Below are positions 22,200 to 32,699 of a DNA stretch of 64,000 nucleotides, one piece after another. The notes under the pieces are model-generated. The model was not told the origin of the DNA. It worked only from the letters and a program-made list of their open reading frames with translations, and searched no databases. The position numbers were made by a program, and so were the translations under genes. Position 1 is the first letter of the stretch, and every line of letters starts with the position of its first letter. The stretch comes from Heterocephalus glaber (lineage: Eukaryota > Chordata > Mammalia > Rodentia > Bathyergidae), in NCBI RefSeq assembly GCF_000247695.1, contig NW_004624842.1, positions 3,387,946-3,451,945 on the forward strand. Reading direction: 5' to 3'.

Positions 22200-22966
22200 G
22201 TGACCCCAATGGTCTGCTATCAGGTCTCCCTGCTTCTGCGCATGTCCTCACTTCATCTCTCCCCAACATTACAGTTCAAGTCCCTCCAAAGGCTTCCATT
22301 TCTTTGTCCTCACACACCCTGGCCCAGTCTGACCTCTCCTCCCTGGGGCAGCTGTGTAGCCTATTTACTGACCTTTTCCCTCTGTTAGGAAGGTTCTACT
22401 ACCAAACATTCCAAAGCAAGCTCATTCCTTGTCCTCCTTCAGGTCTCTGCTCTAAAGTCACCTGGGCATTATCTAAAACATTCTACAAGCCAGGAGCCAG
22501 GGTGCATGCCTGTAATCCCAACACTCAGGAGGTTGAGGCAGGAAGATTGCCACGAGTTTGAGGACAGCCTGGGTTACATAGTGAGTTCAAGGCCAGCCTG
22601 AACCACATAGAGACCCTGTCTCAAAAAACAAAACATTCCACACCCACGTTTGATATTCCTCTTCCCTATTTATTTTTTCTATCTGCCCTTTTACATATTT
22701 TAAGGATCTTCTTTAGAGGGATGCAAGGGAAAGGGGAAGTAAAAAGAATATGTGTTACATACGTGCATCAAGTCCCCATGATGACTTTAATCATTATGTA
22801 CTGTAAACATACACATTTTTAAAAAAATGGATCTTATTTATTACCTGTTTTCCTTAACAGAATGCAAATTTTAGGAAGGCAATTTTTTTTTCCTTCCGTA
22901 CTGCATTCCTGAGTATTTATGGAGTACACAGTAGGTGCTCAATAAACAGGTGGTGAATGAATGAAA
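22200..22966 (+). mobile_element. L2 3' end
   Basis: Ends with the L2 wording GTAGGTGCTCAATAAACAGG then TGAATGAATGAA just before the NORAD CpG region; a B1-type SINE lies within at 22,488. Confidence 0.65.
22488..22632 (+). mobile_element. B1-type SINE
   Basis: Full length with duplication; flanked by AAAACATTCTACA/AAAACATTCCACA, within L2. Confidence 0.92.
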
Positions 22967-23100
22967 GACGGGAGTCGCCTTACAACAGTGAGGGAAGTGA
23001 GGAAATCAAAACACAGGCATACTTAAGGTCTTGTGATGCTGGTCACAACTCTTGTTCAGAACTGCAAGCCAAGAGGGCGTCCTCACCCCACCTAACTGCC

Positions 23101-23760
23101 TCTCTTCTATAGTTCTCCAGCCGGAACGTTGTAACACCGGAACCGTAGCTCTCTGGCCCAGGCGCTAGAGCACTTCCGGTGCCGCTCCTTTCTCGCCAGT
23201 AAAGAGAACTGCCAAGTCAGTTCCGGCAGAGTGCAGTGAGAAACAGAGCGCGGCCTGCTTCCCAAGGGTCCTCCAGGTCCTGCCGCCGATGGCGGTGGGT
23301 GACCTGGGGGGCCCGAGGATGGGCCGTGCCTCTGCCCTGCAGCGTCTTCGATCCCTCGCTGTGACTGCCCACTGGCTGGGCCCAGGCTTTGAAGAACAGG
23401 CGAACCGCTCCCCCACTCCACTTCGATGACCTGATGGCGGCGGTGGCCTCGGAGCCAGAACCCCTCAGACCGAAGGGTCTCCCGGTCCAGCCTTGCTGGC
23501 CTTAGCAAAGCCCCCTCCAGCAGTCGAGGACGTGGCGCCTTACAGCGGCTGCAGCGAGGCGTGATGAGAAGAATGGCGGCCTCCGGACAGCAGCAGAATG
23601 TCGTTTCATCAAGGGCCGGAGAAGGCGGGTCGGAAAGCTCAGCCACTTTTGGCCCTAGAACTGCGCAGATCCGGGTCCTGAGGTGACTGCTGTGTTCCAG
23701 TTGTGGAGGAGACCGCACCTCCTTGCGACGAGGACGAATAAAGGCCTTACCCGCCCTGGA
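23101..23760 (+). promoter_or_regulatory. NORAD: NORAD CpG-rich promoter and 5' region
   Basis: An abrupt rise in G+C and CpG against the AT-rich flanks, covering the inferred start and the first 500 nt of NORAD. No TATA box is seen, which fits a broad housekeeping-type promoter. Confidence 0.8.
23121..23226 (+). promoter_or_regulatory. Cluster of four ETS-type motifs at the NORAD start
   Basis: CCGGAA at 23,121-23,126 and 23,137-23,142, TTCCGG at 23,174-23,179 (within ACTTCCGGT) and TTCCGG at 23,221-23,226 at the inferred start. ETS/GABP sites of this kind commonly drive TATA-less promoters. Confidence 0.6.
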
Positions 23761-23913
23761 AGGTGAGGGAGCTCAGGCCAAGGACAGGTGTAAAGGCTGG
23801 CGGGCCATGGGCAGTTGCCAAAGAGAGAAACTTAAAGTAACATTCCACCTTTGGCTAATTGGAAATGCCCACTACCTTTTGGGAAGATTTACTGGCCATT
23901 TTCAGAAGGCCTG

Positions 23914-23921
23914 TGTATATA
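23914..23921 (+). promoter_or_regulatory. Pumilio response element 1
   Basis: TGTATATA, an exact match to UGUANAUA; the most 5' site and isolated from the others. Confidence 0.75.
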
Positions 23922-24835
23922 ATATGAAAAAGCTGCTCTCAACATTCCCCCAACCTTTTAAAAGAAAACTTGCTGCATGTGATAAAGTAGTTAGAAAAAC
24001 CACACGTCTTGGAAACGCCCATTTATTTTAAAAAATGACAGAAAAGAAACGTTTTCTGAAAGTGACTTTGAAATGAAGTTGGGTAGACCACCTGGAGAAG
24101 CGACACTGGGAGTGATTCTTGTCTGCATTTGTTCTGTGAGTTAGAGGACTCGGAGAAGACGGAAGAGAAGAATGTCCAGTACCAGACTGGTTACATGTAG
24201 AAGATGTTGTTTGTATTGTAACCATTGTTTTGTGTGTGCATTTTAGTCCTCATTAGTATATATATAATTGACAATGCTAAGTACTTTATTGAACCATCTG
24301 GTCTTTTGAGATAATTCTCAAGTGCCTGATACATGTTAAAAAGTAGTAGTAGTAAAATAACACATTTTGTAAATTTCTTTTTGTTTGAACTCACATGAAG
24401 TGCTATTTTGTGGGGGAAGTAGGCAAACCCCCTCTTGAGTAGTACACATTGTTTTTGCACTGGTTCTCGGAAGAGAAGGAAATGCAGAGCACTGTGCTAG
24501 TGCACTTATAGCAAGGCAAGTTACTATTGCCCCTTATGTCTGTGCATTTTTACTTTGCTGTGTATGTAGGGTATGTAAAAGATAAATGAGACCTTATACA
24601 GCATCTAGTCTTGCTAGATGTTAAAGAGGTTGCCAGTTTTGATAAAGGTAGAGTTAGTAAACTAACAAATTTTCTACATTTTGTATTAAAATTCCAGGAA
24701 AGATTGTCTTCTGAAAATTTGAGCGTTTTAACCCACTGGGCTAGTGGAGAAAGGAAGGGTTCTAGACTAAAATGCTCATATTTTCAAGACACTTTCAACT
24801 ATTGTTACATGTATGCAGTTTAATCAAGACTGCTG

Positions 24836-24843
24836 TGTATATA
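24836..24843 (+). promoter_or_regulatory. Pumilio response element 2
   Basis: TGTATATA at the head of a B-type unit, in the recurring context CTGTGTATATA..GGAC. Confidence 0.8.
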
Positions 24844-24942
24844 TAATGGACAAATTGAGTCCTTACTTGAAACATCTAGTCTTACCTGGATGTTTAGAAG
24901 TGCCCAACGTATGTTAAATGTAGAGGTAGTAAAATATCACTT

Positions 24943-24950
24943 TGTAAATA
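24943..24950 (+). promoter_or_regulatory. Pumilio response element 3
   Basis: TGTAAATA at the 3' end of a B-type unit; the same place in other B units holds TGTAAATA or TGTAGATA. Confidence 0.8.
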
Positions 24951-25150
24951 TCTTGCTAAAGTTCATATGAAATGTTGATGGGAATGGAATGGTTAAAACA
25001 CCTCTTGAGCACTATGGTACTGTCTGTACTTGTTCAGTGGTTTGGAGGAGGTAGGAGGGAAGCAATTGCAAAGGTATTATGTTAGTGCACTTGTATTTGG
25101 ACATTTTGAGACATAATTTTTCTGTATGTTTTGTGGGTTTTGTTTTGCTG

Positions 25151-25167
25151 TGTATATAGTGTATATA
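25151..25167 (+). promoter_or_regulatory. Pumilio response elements 4 and 5 (paired)
   Basis: TGTATATA at 25,151-25,158 and 25,160-25,167, start to start 9 nt, heading an A-type unit. Confidence 0.85.
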
Positions 25168-25541
25168 ACAGACAAGTCCAAATTTTGCAACATGTAGTCC
25201 CTAAATGTTACAGAAGTTGCCAGTGTATGACAAAGTAGTAAAGTTACCACATTTTGTACACCTCTGTTGAAATACACAGAAAAGCTTGTCCTCTGTAAAT
25301 GAATTTTGGATTCAACCATCTCTAACATTACATATTCCTGTACTTGTCCACTGGGTTGAAAGCAGAGAGAAAGAAGTGAAGCCAAAATTGTCATATGTAG
25401 AAGATACCTCAGATTACAACCGTTACTAAATGTGCAATTTTATCAGTGCCGTACGCTAGCAATTTCTTATATGAAAAATCTAGTCCTAGATATGTAGAAG
25501 AGCTTGATATATTTAAAAGTAGTGGTAGAAGAGTAACACTT

Positions 25542-25549
25542 TGTAAATA
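25542..25549 (+). promoter_or_regulatory. Pumilio response element 6
   Basis: TGTAAATA at the 3' end of the second B-type unit. Confidence 0.8.
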
Positions 25550-25752
25550 GCTTTTATGAACAGATAGGAAATACTATGTTTGCAAATAGAATAGTTAAAC
25601 CACCTCTGAACAGTATACTGTCTGTACTTGGTCACTGGGTTGAAGGAGGAGGGATGGAAGAAATTGTGAAAGGTGTTTTGTTAAGTGTATGGTAGAAAAT
25701 TTCAGCTGACACTGCTCTTATGTTACCTGCATTTCACTTAACTTTGCTATAC

Positions 25753-25771
25753 TGTATATATAGTGTATATA
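25753..25771 (+). promoter_or_regulatory. Pumilio response elements 7 and 8 (paired)
   Basis: TGTATATA at 25,753-25,760 and 25,764-25,771, heading an A-type unit about 600 nt after the previous pair. Confidence 0.85.
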
Positions 25772-26083
25772 CTGGACATGAGTCCTAATTTTATAATATC
25801 TAGTCTCTAGATATTAAAGAGGTTGCCAATGTATGACAAAAGTAGAGTTAGTAAACTAACACATTTTGTATACTTTGTGTTAAAATTCATAGAAAGGCTG
25901 TCTTCTGAAAAGGATTTCTGGAAGTGTAATTGTAAAATCACTTTTGAATGACACGTGCCTCTATCACATGTGACAAGGAAAGAAATAGGAAAAATTAAAG
26001 ATTCTAGGCTGGAATGCTCCTACTTAGAAGACACTTTCAGATATAACCATTGTTACATGTGTGTAGTTTATTCAACACTACTG

Positions 26084-26091
26084 TGTATATA
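26084..26091 (+). promoter_or_regulatory. Pumilio response element 9
   Basis: TGTATATA heading a B-type unit, same context as element 2. Confidence 0.8.
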
Positions 26092-26186
26092 GTGGACGAA
26101 CTTGAGTCCATATTTGAAACATCTAGTCTTTCTAGATGTTTAGAAGTGCACAAAGTATGTTACAAGTAGAGGTAGTAAACACATTT

Positions 26187-26194
26187 TGTAGATA
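26187..26194 (+). promoter_or_regulatory. Pumilio response element 10
   Basis: TGTAGATA at the 3' end of the third B-type unit. Confidence 0.8.
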
Positions 26195-26383
26195 ATCCTT
26201 TTGTTAAAATTAATACCGTCTTTAGGAAATGGAATGATCAAATCATTCATCTGAGCAGTAGACATATTTGTGCTAGTTCAGAGAGGGAGGAAGAAAGTAC
26301 AAAGGGCTCTAAATCAATGTGGTTTAGGTGAAGTGAGATTGACCACTGTCCCTTATGTCTGTGCATTTTGTTTTACTTTCCTA

Positions 26384-26401
26384 TGTATATAGTTGTATAT
26401 A
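26384..26401 (+). promoter_or_regulatory. Pumilio response elements 11 and 12 (paired)
   Basis: TGTATATA at 26,384-26,391 and 26,394-26,401; the last exact matches in the transcript. Confidence 0.85.
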
Positions 26402-26777
26402 AAGGACAAATGAATCCTAATTTACATCTAGTCTTTCTAGATGTTAAAGAGGTTGCCAGTGTATGACAGTAGAATTAGTAAACTAACATGTTGTATACAC
26501 TTTTGTGTTAAAATTCATTAGAATGTTCTTAAAACCACTTAGTAAGTGAAATTGTTAAAGCCTCTTGTAAGTATTACATATCCATATATCTGTCCCCGGT
26601 GTTAAAAAGGATGGAAAGGGGAAAGGGCTCTAGACAAGAGTGTTCCTATTTGGATGATACTTTAAAATTTAGCCTTTGTTAAGTATATGTGTGCAATTTA
26701 CTCAATCCCATTATATATGTGAGACATTTTAAGTTCTTACTGGAAACATCTAGTCTTTCTAGATGTTTAAAGTTCAT

Positions 26778-26865
26778 GGGCCAGGGATGTAGCTCAGTGA
26801 TGCCACCACCTGCCTCGCAAGCGCAAGGTCCCGAGTTCGATCTCTGGCACCAAAAATAAATAAAA
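26778..26865 (+). mobile_element. ID-like SINE inside NORAD
   Basis: A complete tRNA-like SINE in transcript orientation, with A box GTAGCTCAGTG and B box GAGTTCGATC, ending CACCAAAAATAAATAAAA. Flanked by a 9-bp target-site duplication TAAAGTTCA (26,768-26,776 and 26,866-26,874). It splits a B-type repeat unit, and that unit shows no exact Pumilio site downstream. Confidence 0.93.
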
Positions 26866-28115
26866 TAAAGTTCACACATGTAGAAGTCAAGGGCTAATAT
26901 AATGCGCTTTAAATATTTTTTATTACTTCACAGGAATGGTTGTATTTTGAATGAAACTGTCAAACTTGATGTCTTGGAGAGTATGCTGGGGAGCAGGAGG
27001 GGAAGTATGCAGAGAGGGAGGTTTATGTGAGTTCAGATTGTCTTGCTGTTGTTCTATATGTACATGTTAATACTGCTGGGTGTTAAAGGATAAGTTTTAC
27101 TGCCCAAATTATGTTAGAAATAGCAAAGTAGTTTTTAGGAAGAACTGTCTTCTGGAAGTGACCTTTGTTACAGCCACCTCTTGGAGCTAGATGTCCTAAA
27201 CTTAAGTTGCTGAAGTGAAGAGGGAAAAGGGTGGGTGAGGGTGGTAAGAGGTCTTTGCTAGATCTCCATATCTGGAAGATGATTTTAAATTAAAACCATA
27301 GGGCTGTGGGTGCATATTTGGTAAAGTACTTGGGCGTATTGTGCACAAAGTTCGTACTCTTGCACAGCATCTAAGCTTTATAGATGTCGGGGGGTGACAA
27401 TGTACCATAAAAACTAGAGGTAGTGAATTAGACAACATTTAAAGTGTCTTTGTTATAATTGATAGAAAAGATGCATCTTGGACTTGGAATTGTTATAACA
27501 CTTCTAGGCAGTATGTATCCGGACTTGTTGTTAGGCTGGCAGCAGAGGGGCAGAAATAAGCACACAGATGTGAGCAAAGTGTTCAGATTTAAATTTTGGT
27601 GAAAGGAATCAAAATGTGTAGAAATACATTAATAATTCAGTGGGAATATGCCTTCTTGCTAATATCTTGATAGAGATCTGATAACTCTCAGATACATAGC
27701 TTGGTGTACTCTGTTGCTTTAGGTCTCACTTTAAATTGAGCATTAAGGAAATACAGTATTGTAATTTAACTTTGCCAATACTTCTATATAGAGGCCTATT
27801 GCCGTTTTTATCTTCAGTGAAATTTTTGTTCCCAAGAAAGGCAGGATTATTTATTCTAACAGATTGAGTTGGTGTAGTGTGTTCTTAGTTATCAAAAATA
27901 CCCTTGTAGCTTTGGGATTTTGAATTGATGAATATTCATGATGTGTAGAAAAGCATGGCACACACTGTACAAACTCAGTCACACAAAATGGCATGTTGTA
28001 TATGTACGCACAGGACCTAGAAGAACACATCCAGCTAAGCTGCTTATGATTGCGAATGACTTTGTTCTTTGCTTCTTGAGTTTTTGTTTCCTGTAATGCA
28101 CGTTAACTTTAAAAA

Positions 28116-28121
28116 AATAAA
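28116..28121 (+). terminator. NORAD: NORAD poly(A) signal
   Basis: AATAAA inside an A-rich end, with the cleavage site expected about 15-20 nt downstream. Confidence 0.8.
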
Positions 28122-28141
28122 AATTATTTTAAAAACTCATA

Positions 28142-29829
28142 AGGAGTCCCCATTGCTTGTGGGATAAAGTTAGCATAGTCTGTAGGAGCACATCATTCAT
28201 GTTCCTGGAAGTCTTATATCTTCAAGACACTCCCTTGCCTAGGCACCCCTCCCCCACACATGTTCTGCTGTTCTTCAAGATGGCCTTGCACTTGGGTGGT
28301 TCCATGGTTTGCTCACGCTGGTCTACCACTACTTCCCTTTTGACAATGGTTCACTTTGCAAAATTATTCTTCAGAACTCTACTTAAATTCTAGTTTCTAT
28401 ATAGTCTTGCCAGTAAGAATGTGACAGCCCAGAATTAAAGTGTTCCCCTTTTTTTTCCAGTTCCTACTTGTTCCTCATATTTGGAAACCACTTGTTAGCT
28501 GAAAGCCTTCTGGATTGAGCTTGGGTTTATATCACGTCTACAACCACAGGATGCAGCATAGTACTACCTGACATGGAGCAGATACTTAGAAGATGTCAGT
28601 TGAATAAAACAGAAGTTCAGCTTTTCATGGTCCTTCTTATATGACATTACCATCACAGGCACCAAATAGTCTGGGGTTCCACAGTTGGAAGTTTCTATTG
28701 TGGTTGACTAAACCAGATGGTAGAGGTCAGATGCGGTACCAATCATCCCCAATTAGGCTAGTGGAATAGCACAGGGTTCTTATTCTCATCTTGGACATGA
28801 GGTTTATGAGACATTGGCCTCCAGATGTGGGAATATAGTATGTCTCTAGGTGCTGTTGGTGTAATCTGCATGGGCTGGGAACCCAAGGACAGACAGAGGA
28901 GGCTCTTGTAGGTCCCTTCTCAGCTGAACATAAGGCCAGGGCCCAATCCTCTCATGCTGATGCCCTATGAGACGTGTTTGGTGGCTGAGGTGAGTTTCAG
29001 GGAGCCACCTATTTTTCAAATCTCTAGCTTAGGGAGAAAAAACCAGGTGTCCTCCCAGCTCCATCCTTTATGCCAGGCCATGACTGGTTTTCAGGTACTA
29101 TATCCACCAGAGCTAGAGAAAAAAGCTGAAGCAGGGCCTTCTCTGTAATTTAAGGTGGATTTACCCATAAAAATCCAGGAAATCAAGGCTCAGAAAGAGC
29201 TAAGAGACAAGGACAGCACTCAGCAACGCAGTTCTGGAGCCCCAGGGCAAAGCTAAGGAAAGTGCAGTCATAGAGGGCCAGGCCTACTGAGATCATGCCT
29301 CATCTAGCATTATGTACTAGCAGGGAAAATGCACAGGACAAGACATCAGACACCCCAGCTCTAAGCTCTGTCCCCTGGCTAGAGAGTTTGGCCATCTAAC
29401 CTCATCTAAGCCTCTGTTTCCTCATCTATAAAATAAGGGGTTTGTTCTACTTGCAGTTGATGAGGTTTGCCTCCAGATCAGATGTGGGACTTTCAAAGCT
29501 GGAAGTTTCATCAGTGGCAAAGCCAGGGCCAGAAGCATCTAAGTACCATTCTCTGCTAAAAGGAACTGTAGTCTTGGAGAAATTAGTAATTCTAGGGCTG
29601 TAGCTGGAGAAGTAAAAAATTGTCCTGGAATATCTTGTAGCAGGAAGGAAAACAGTACGCAAAGGATGATGGAGATATGTCAAAAGGACACAGAAGCCAG
29701 TTTAAAGTGACCAAATCTATGACAATTTAAACATCAAAACAGAAATATTTGTATAATAATACAGATTAGAACACAACGAAAAAACAGGAAGCCATAAGTA
29801 AATAATGAATGAATAAATAAAAAGTTTGA
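28142..29829. other. Intergenic downstream of NORAD
   Basis: Only a MIR at 29,360. A splice-like block at 28,922-28,990 is not convincing. Confidence 0.4.
29360..29445 (+). mobile_element. MIR SINE
   Basis: GCCTCTGTTTCCTCATCTAT is the MIR hallmark. Confidence 0.6.
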
Positions 29830-30384
29830 TAAGGAAGGAGGTATTTACAAAATTTCAAAGTATCTCATCACAAAGGAAGTAAGACAAAATTAACAGAATG
29901 AAAAGATAACTTATGGGAGACGGAAATATTTGCAAATCATACAATATCTGATTAGGAGTTAATATCCAGAATAAAGAACTGAAACTCAATAACAATATAG
30001 TGTAATAACACGATCATAAAAATGGGCAAAGTATTTGAATAGTCATTCCTTCAAAGATGATCTAGACAGTCAACAAGCATATGAAAAGATCTTCAACATT
30101 ACTAATTATCAGAGTAGGGGAAAAGTTGTTTAGTGAGTATACAGTTTTAGATCTGCAAGATTAAAAAGTTCTATGCATGTGTTGCACAACAGTGTGAACA
30201 TACTTAACACTACTGAACTGTAACACTTAAAATGGCTAAAATGGGGTCTGGGTTCTAGCTCAGTGTTTCCACTGCCTGCCTCACAAGTGCAAGGACCCAA
30301 GTTTGATCCCCAGTACAAAAAAAAAAAGGCTAAAATGATGTTACATATTTTTACCACAATAAAATAATTTTAAATAAAAAGGGG
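29830..30384 (+). mobile_element. L1M 3' fragment
   Basis: TATTTGCAAATCATACAATA, GAACTGAAACTCAATAAC and ATGGCTAAAATG blocks, ending in AATAAAATAATTTTAAATAA; an ID SINE lies at 30,244. Confidence 0.7.
30244..30329 (+). mobile_element. ID-like SINE
   Basis: Flanked by GGCTAAAATG. Confidence 0.92.
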
Positions 30385-31080
30385 ATAAGTAACAAGTATA
30401 ACTTTACATCAGAGACACCATTTAAATCACCAGTAATGGAATACCTGAAACCTACAGTAAAAGGACAGAACATCACTTCTGGATCTTTCCATCAAAGATG
30501 CAGAAACTAAAAAAAAGATGCAGAAACTGAATCTAATCATGGGCAAATATCAGACAAACCCAAATGGAAGGGCATTCTACAAAATAACTGGCCTGTAATC
30601 TTCAAAAGTGTCATGGTCATGAACATCAAAGCAAGTCTGAAAACTAAATGAGACAGAAGAAACCAAAGACCATTAACAACTAAATGTAATAGAGGATTGT
30701 CAACTGGATTCTTTTGCTATACAAAGGACATTATTTGGACAACTGGCAAAATTTAAATGGGAGGCCCAGCGATTCAGCTCAGTACAAGGTCCTGCCTCGC
30801 AAGTACAAGGTCCTGAGTTTGATCCCTGGTACCAAAAAAAAAAAAAAAAATTGAATGGGGTTTGAGGATTAGATGGTCATAATGTATTGCTGATTTCCTG
30901 ATTTTGATGATTTTATTTTGGCTATGAAAGGATTAACCTCATTTGAAGAAAATAAACACTAAATTATTTGGATGTGATACATTAGGTTACAACTTACTCT
31001 CAAATGGTTTAGGGAAAAAATTCTTTGTATTCTAACTGCATCTTTCTCTAAGTGAGATCATTTCAAAATTTACAAAACAA
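30385..31080. mobile_element. Ancient repeat, probably L1M 3' UTR
   Basis: AAAGGACATTATTTGGACAA and TTTCCTGATTTTGATGATTT are widespread mammalian repeat wording. Family and strand not settled. An ID SINE lies at 30,763. Confidence 0.4.
30763..30850 (+). mobile_element. ID-like SINE
   Basis: Diverged head (GCCCAGCGATTCAGCTCAG); GGTACC end. Confidence 0.88.
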
Positions 31081-31100
31081 GAAATGTTCATGATATTCTG

Positions 31101-31198
31101 TTTTTTTGGGTTTTTTTGTTTTTGGTACCAGGGATCGAACTCGGGTCCTTGCGCTTGCACAGCAGGCGGTGAAACCACTGAGCTAAATCCCCGGCCCG
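31101..31198 (-). mobile_element. ID-like SINE
   Basis: Flanked by GATATTCTGTT/GATACTCTGTT. Confidence 0.92.
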
Positions 31199-31282
31199 AT
31201 ACTCTGTTAAATAAACAAAATATGTAACACTGTGCTATCTGTTATGGTCGTCACTAACCACATGTGGCTATTTAAAATTATC

Positions 31283-31400
31283 AGCTGGGCATGGTGGCAC
31301 ATGCACATGTAATCCTAGCACTGAGGCTGAGGCAGGAGGATTGTTACTAGTTTGAGGCCAGCCTGGGCTACACAGTGAATCCTTGTCTCAATTTTTTTTA
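31283..31400 (+). mobile_element. B1-type SINE
   Basis: AGCTGGGCATGGTGGCACAT; its tail was the target of the ID insertion at 31,403. Confidence 0.88.
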
Positions 31401-31402
31401 AA

Positions 31403-31497
31403 TTTGTTTGTTTGGGGTTTTGTGGTACTGGGGATTGAACTCGGGTCCTTCCGCTTGCGAGGCAGGCGGTGGGACCACTGAGCTAAATCCCCAGCCC
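31403..31497 (-). mobile_element. ID-like SINE
   Basis: GGTACTGGGGATTGAACTCG; TTTTTTTTAA-type flanks. Confidence 0.92.
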
Positions 31498-31979
31498 TAT
31501 TTTTTTTTTAATTTTAGAATTGAAAATTCAATCTTCAGTCACACTAGCTACAATTTGAGAGCTCAACAATTTTACATGGCTAATGGATATGCAGGTATAG
31601 AATATTTCCATCATGGCAGAAAGTTCTATCAGATAGCACTGGTAGAGCATAATTCCTTTTTTCGGTAAAAATAATAAATACAGGTATGGATATGAGTATA
31701 TGAACTTTAGGAAGGTTATGTACCAATTTGTTAATTGATTTGTCCCCAGGGAATGAGATTTGGTGCGTAAGGTAGCAGAAAATTTATAGTTCTTATTATA
31801 TGTATTTAAAATAATCCTCAATCCACTGCATTATTGCAGTGGTTTCCCAATTGCTTCTACTTCCACCCTTGTGTGTGTAGGGTGAGAACCTATTACTCCT
31901 CAGCTAAGGACCTTCTAAAGGTTCTCTTCCTGTGACAGTGATCTGGCCCCCAGACCCCTCCACCCTTTCAATTTCTTTC
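31498..31979. other. Intergenic, nothing recognised
   Basis: AT-rich; no diagnostic motif. Confidence 0.4.
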
Positions 31980-32290
31980 CTCTTTGACTCCATTCTAGTC
32001 CTGCCAGCCTTGCAGTTATTTAACAATGTCAAGCATGGTTTCTCTCTGCTTGGAATGTTTTTTTCCCAGACATCTGCACGCCTTGTTCCCTAACTGGTGT
32101 ACTCAACAAGGTCATATTCTTGGTGAAGCCTTCTCTGACTACCCTATACCAAGTAGCAACCTCCAACCCAGCTCAATCTTCTATTTATCCTGTTTTTTGT
32201 GTGTGCATTTCTTGGATGTGTTCCTTCACCACTGATGCAGAACATAAGCTCCCTGAGGCAGGGACTTTGGCTACAGTCATACTGGCTGGA
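31980..32290 (+). mobile_element. L2 3' fragment
   Basis: GAAGCCTTCTCTGACTACCC and ATAAGCTCCCTGAGGCAGGG are hallmark L2 3' blocks. Translations here are not genes. Confidence 0.7.
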
Positions 32291-32559
32291 TTCTTCAAGA
32301 TTTAGGTTCAGTCCTACCAGCCCCCATAGGCCTCCCTGTCTCAAGAAGATGCCCAGGAACCTGGTGGCTAAAGGGCCAAGAGACAGACAAAAGACAAACA
32401 CCGCTTAAAGGATGGGATCCAGCTGGTGGCCAAGGCTCCAGGGCTCTTCTTTCAAAGAGGAGGAGGAAAATGTGGATGAGGGTGGGTACATTTTTGCTTT
32501 ATGAGAGTCAACTCTGAATTTAGTGCTTTATATGGGCTAATTTAACCTTCCTGACTTCA

Positions 32560-32690
32560 TGAAATGCTTTTATTATTCTCATATTACAGATGAGGAAACT
32601 GAGGCAAAGAGAAGTCACTTGGCTGATGTCACACAGCTGATCTGGGGCACAACAGCCTATAACTCCTGGGAACCACCATGCATGGCTCTG
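32560..32690 (-). mobile_element. MIR SINE
   Basis: ACAGATGAGGAAACTGAGGC and GATGTCACACAGCTGATCTG are classic antisense MIR. Confidence 0.75.
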
Positions 32691-32699
32691 TGAAATTAG

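Larger units (their letters stand above)
23219..28138 (+). ncRNA. NORAD: NORAD long noncoding RNA (single exon)
   Basis: Unspliced, about 4.9 kb. Known role: an abundant cytoplasmic lncRNA induced by DNA damage that sequesters PUM1/PUM2 and so protects mitosis and genome stability. Seen here: a GC-rich 5' end starting AGTTCCGG; a body of about 300-nt degenerate repeats in alternating A and B forms (A anchors near 24,603, 25,195, 25,800, 26,430 and weakly 27,367; B anchors near 24,871, 25,474, 26,118, 26,747); 12 exact TGTANATA Pumilio sites; AATAAA at 28,116. No long ORF spans it. Length matches rodent Norad (about 4.9 kb). The convergent neighbour CNBD2 fits known synteny. Start and end are inferred from remembered orthologue ends and the poly(A) signal. 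Odd: an ID SINE sits inside the transcript at 26,778-26,865. Confidence 0.95.

Noticed and set aside
23107..23718. 203-codon open frame on - across the NORAD start
   Set aside because: It lies in a CpG-rich region where stops are rare, is antisense to NORAD, and shows no domain or codon pattern.
23723..24031. 102-codon open frame on + within NORAD
   Set aside because: Not in a conserved unit and matches no known peptide; NORAD is established as noncoding.
28922..28990. Splice-like block on + downstream of NORAD
   Set aside because: Open and bounded by AG/GTGAGT, but there is no partner exon in phase and no recognisable product.
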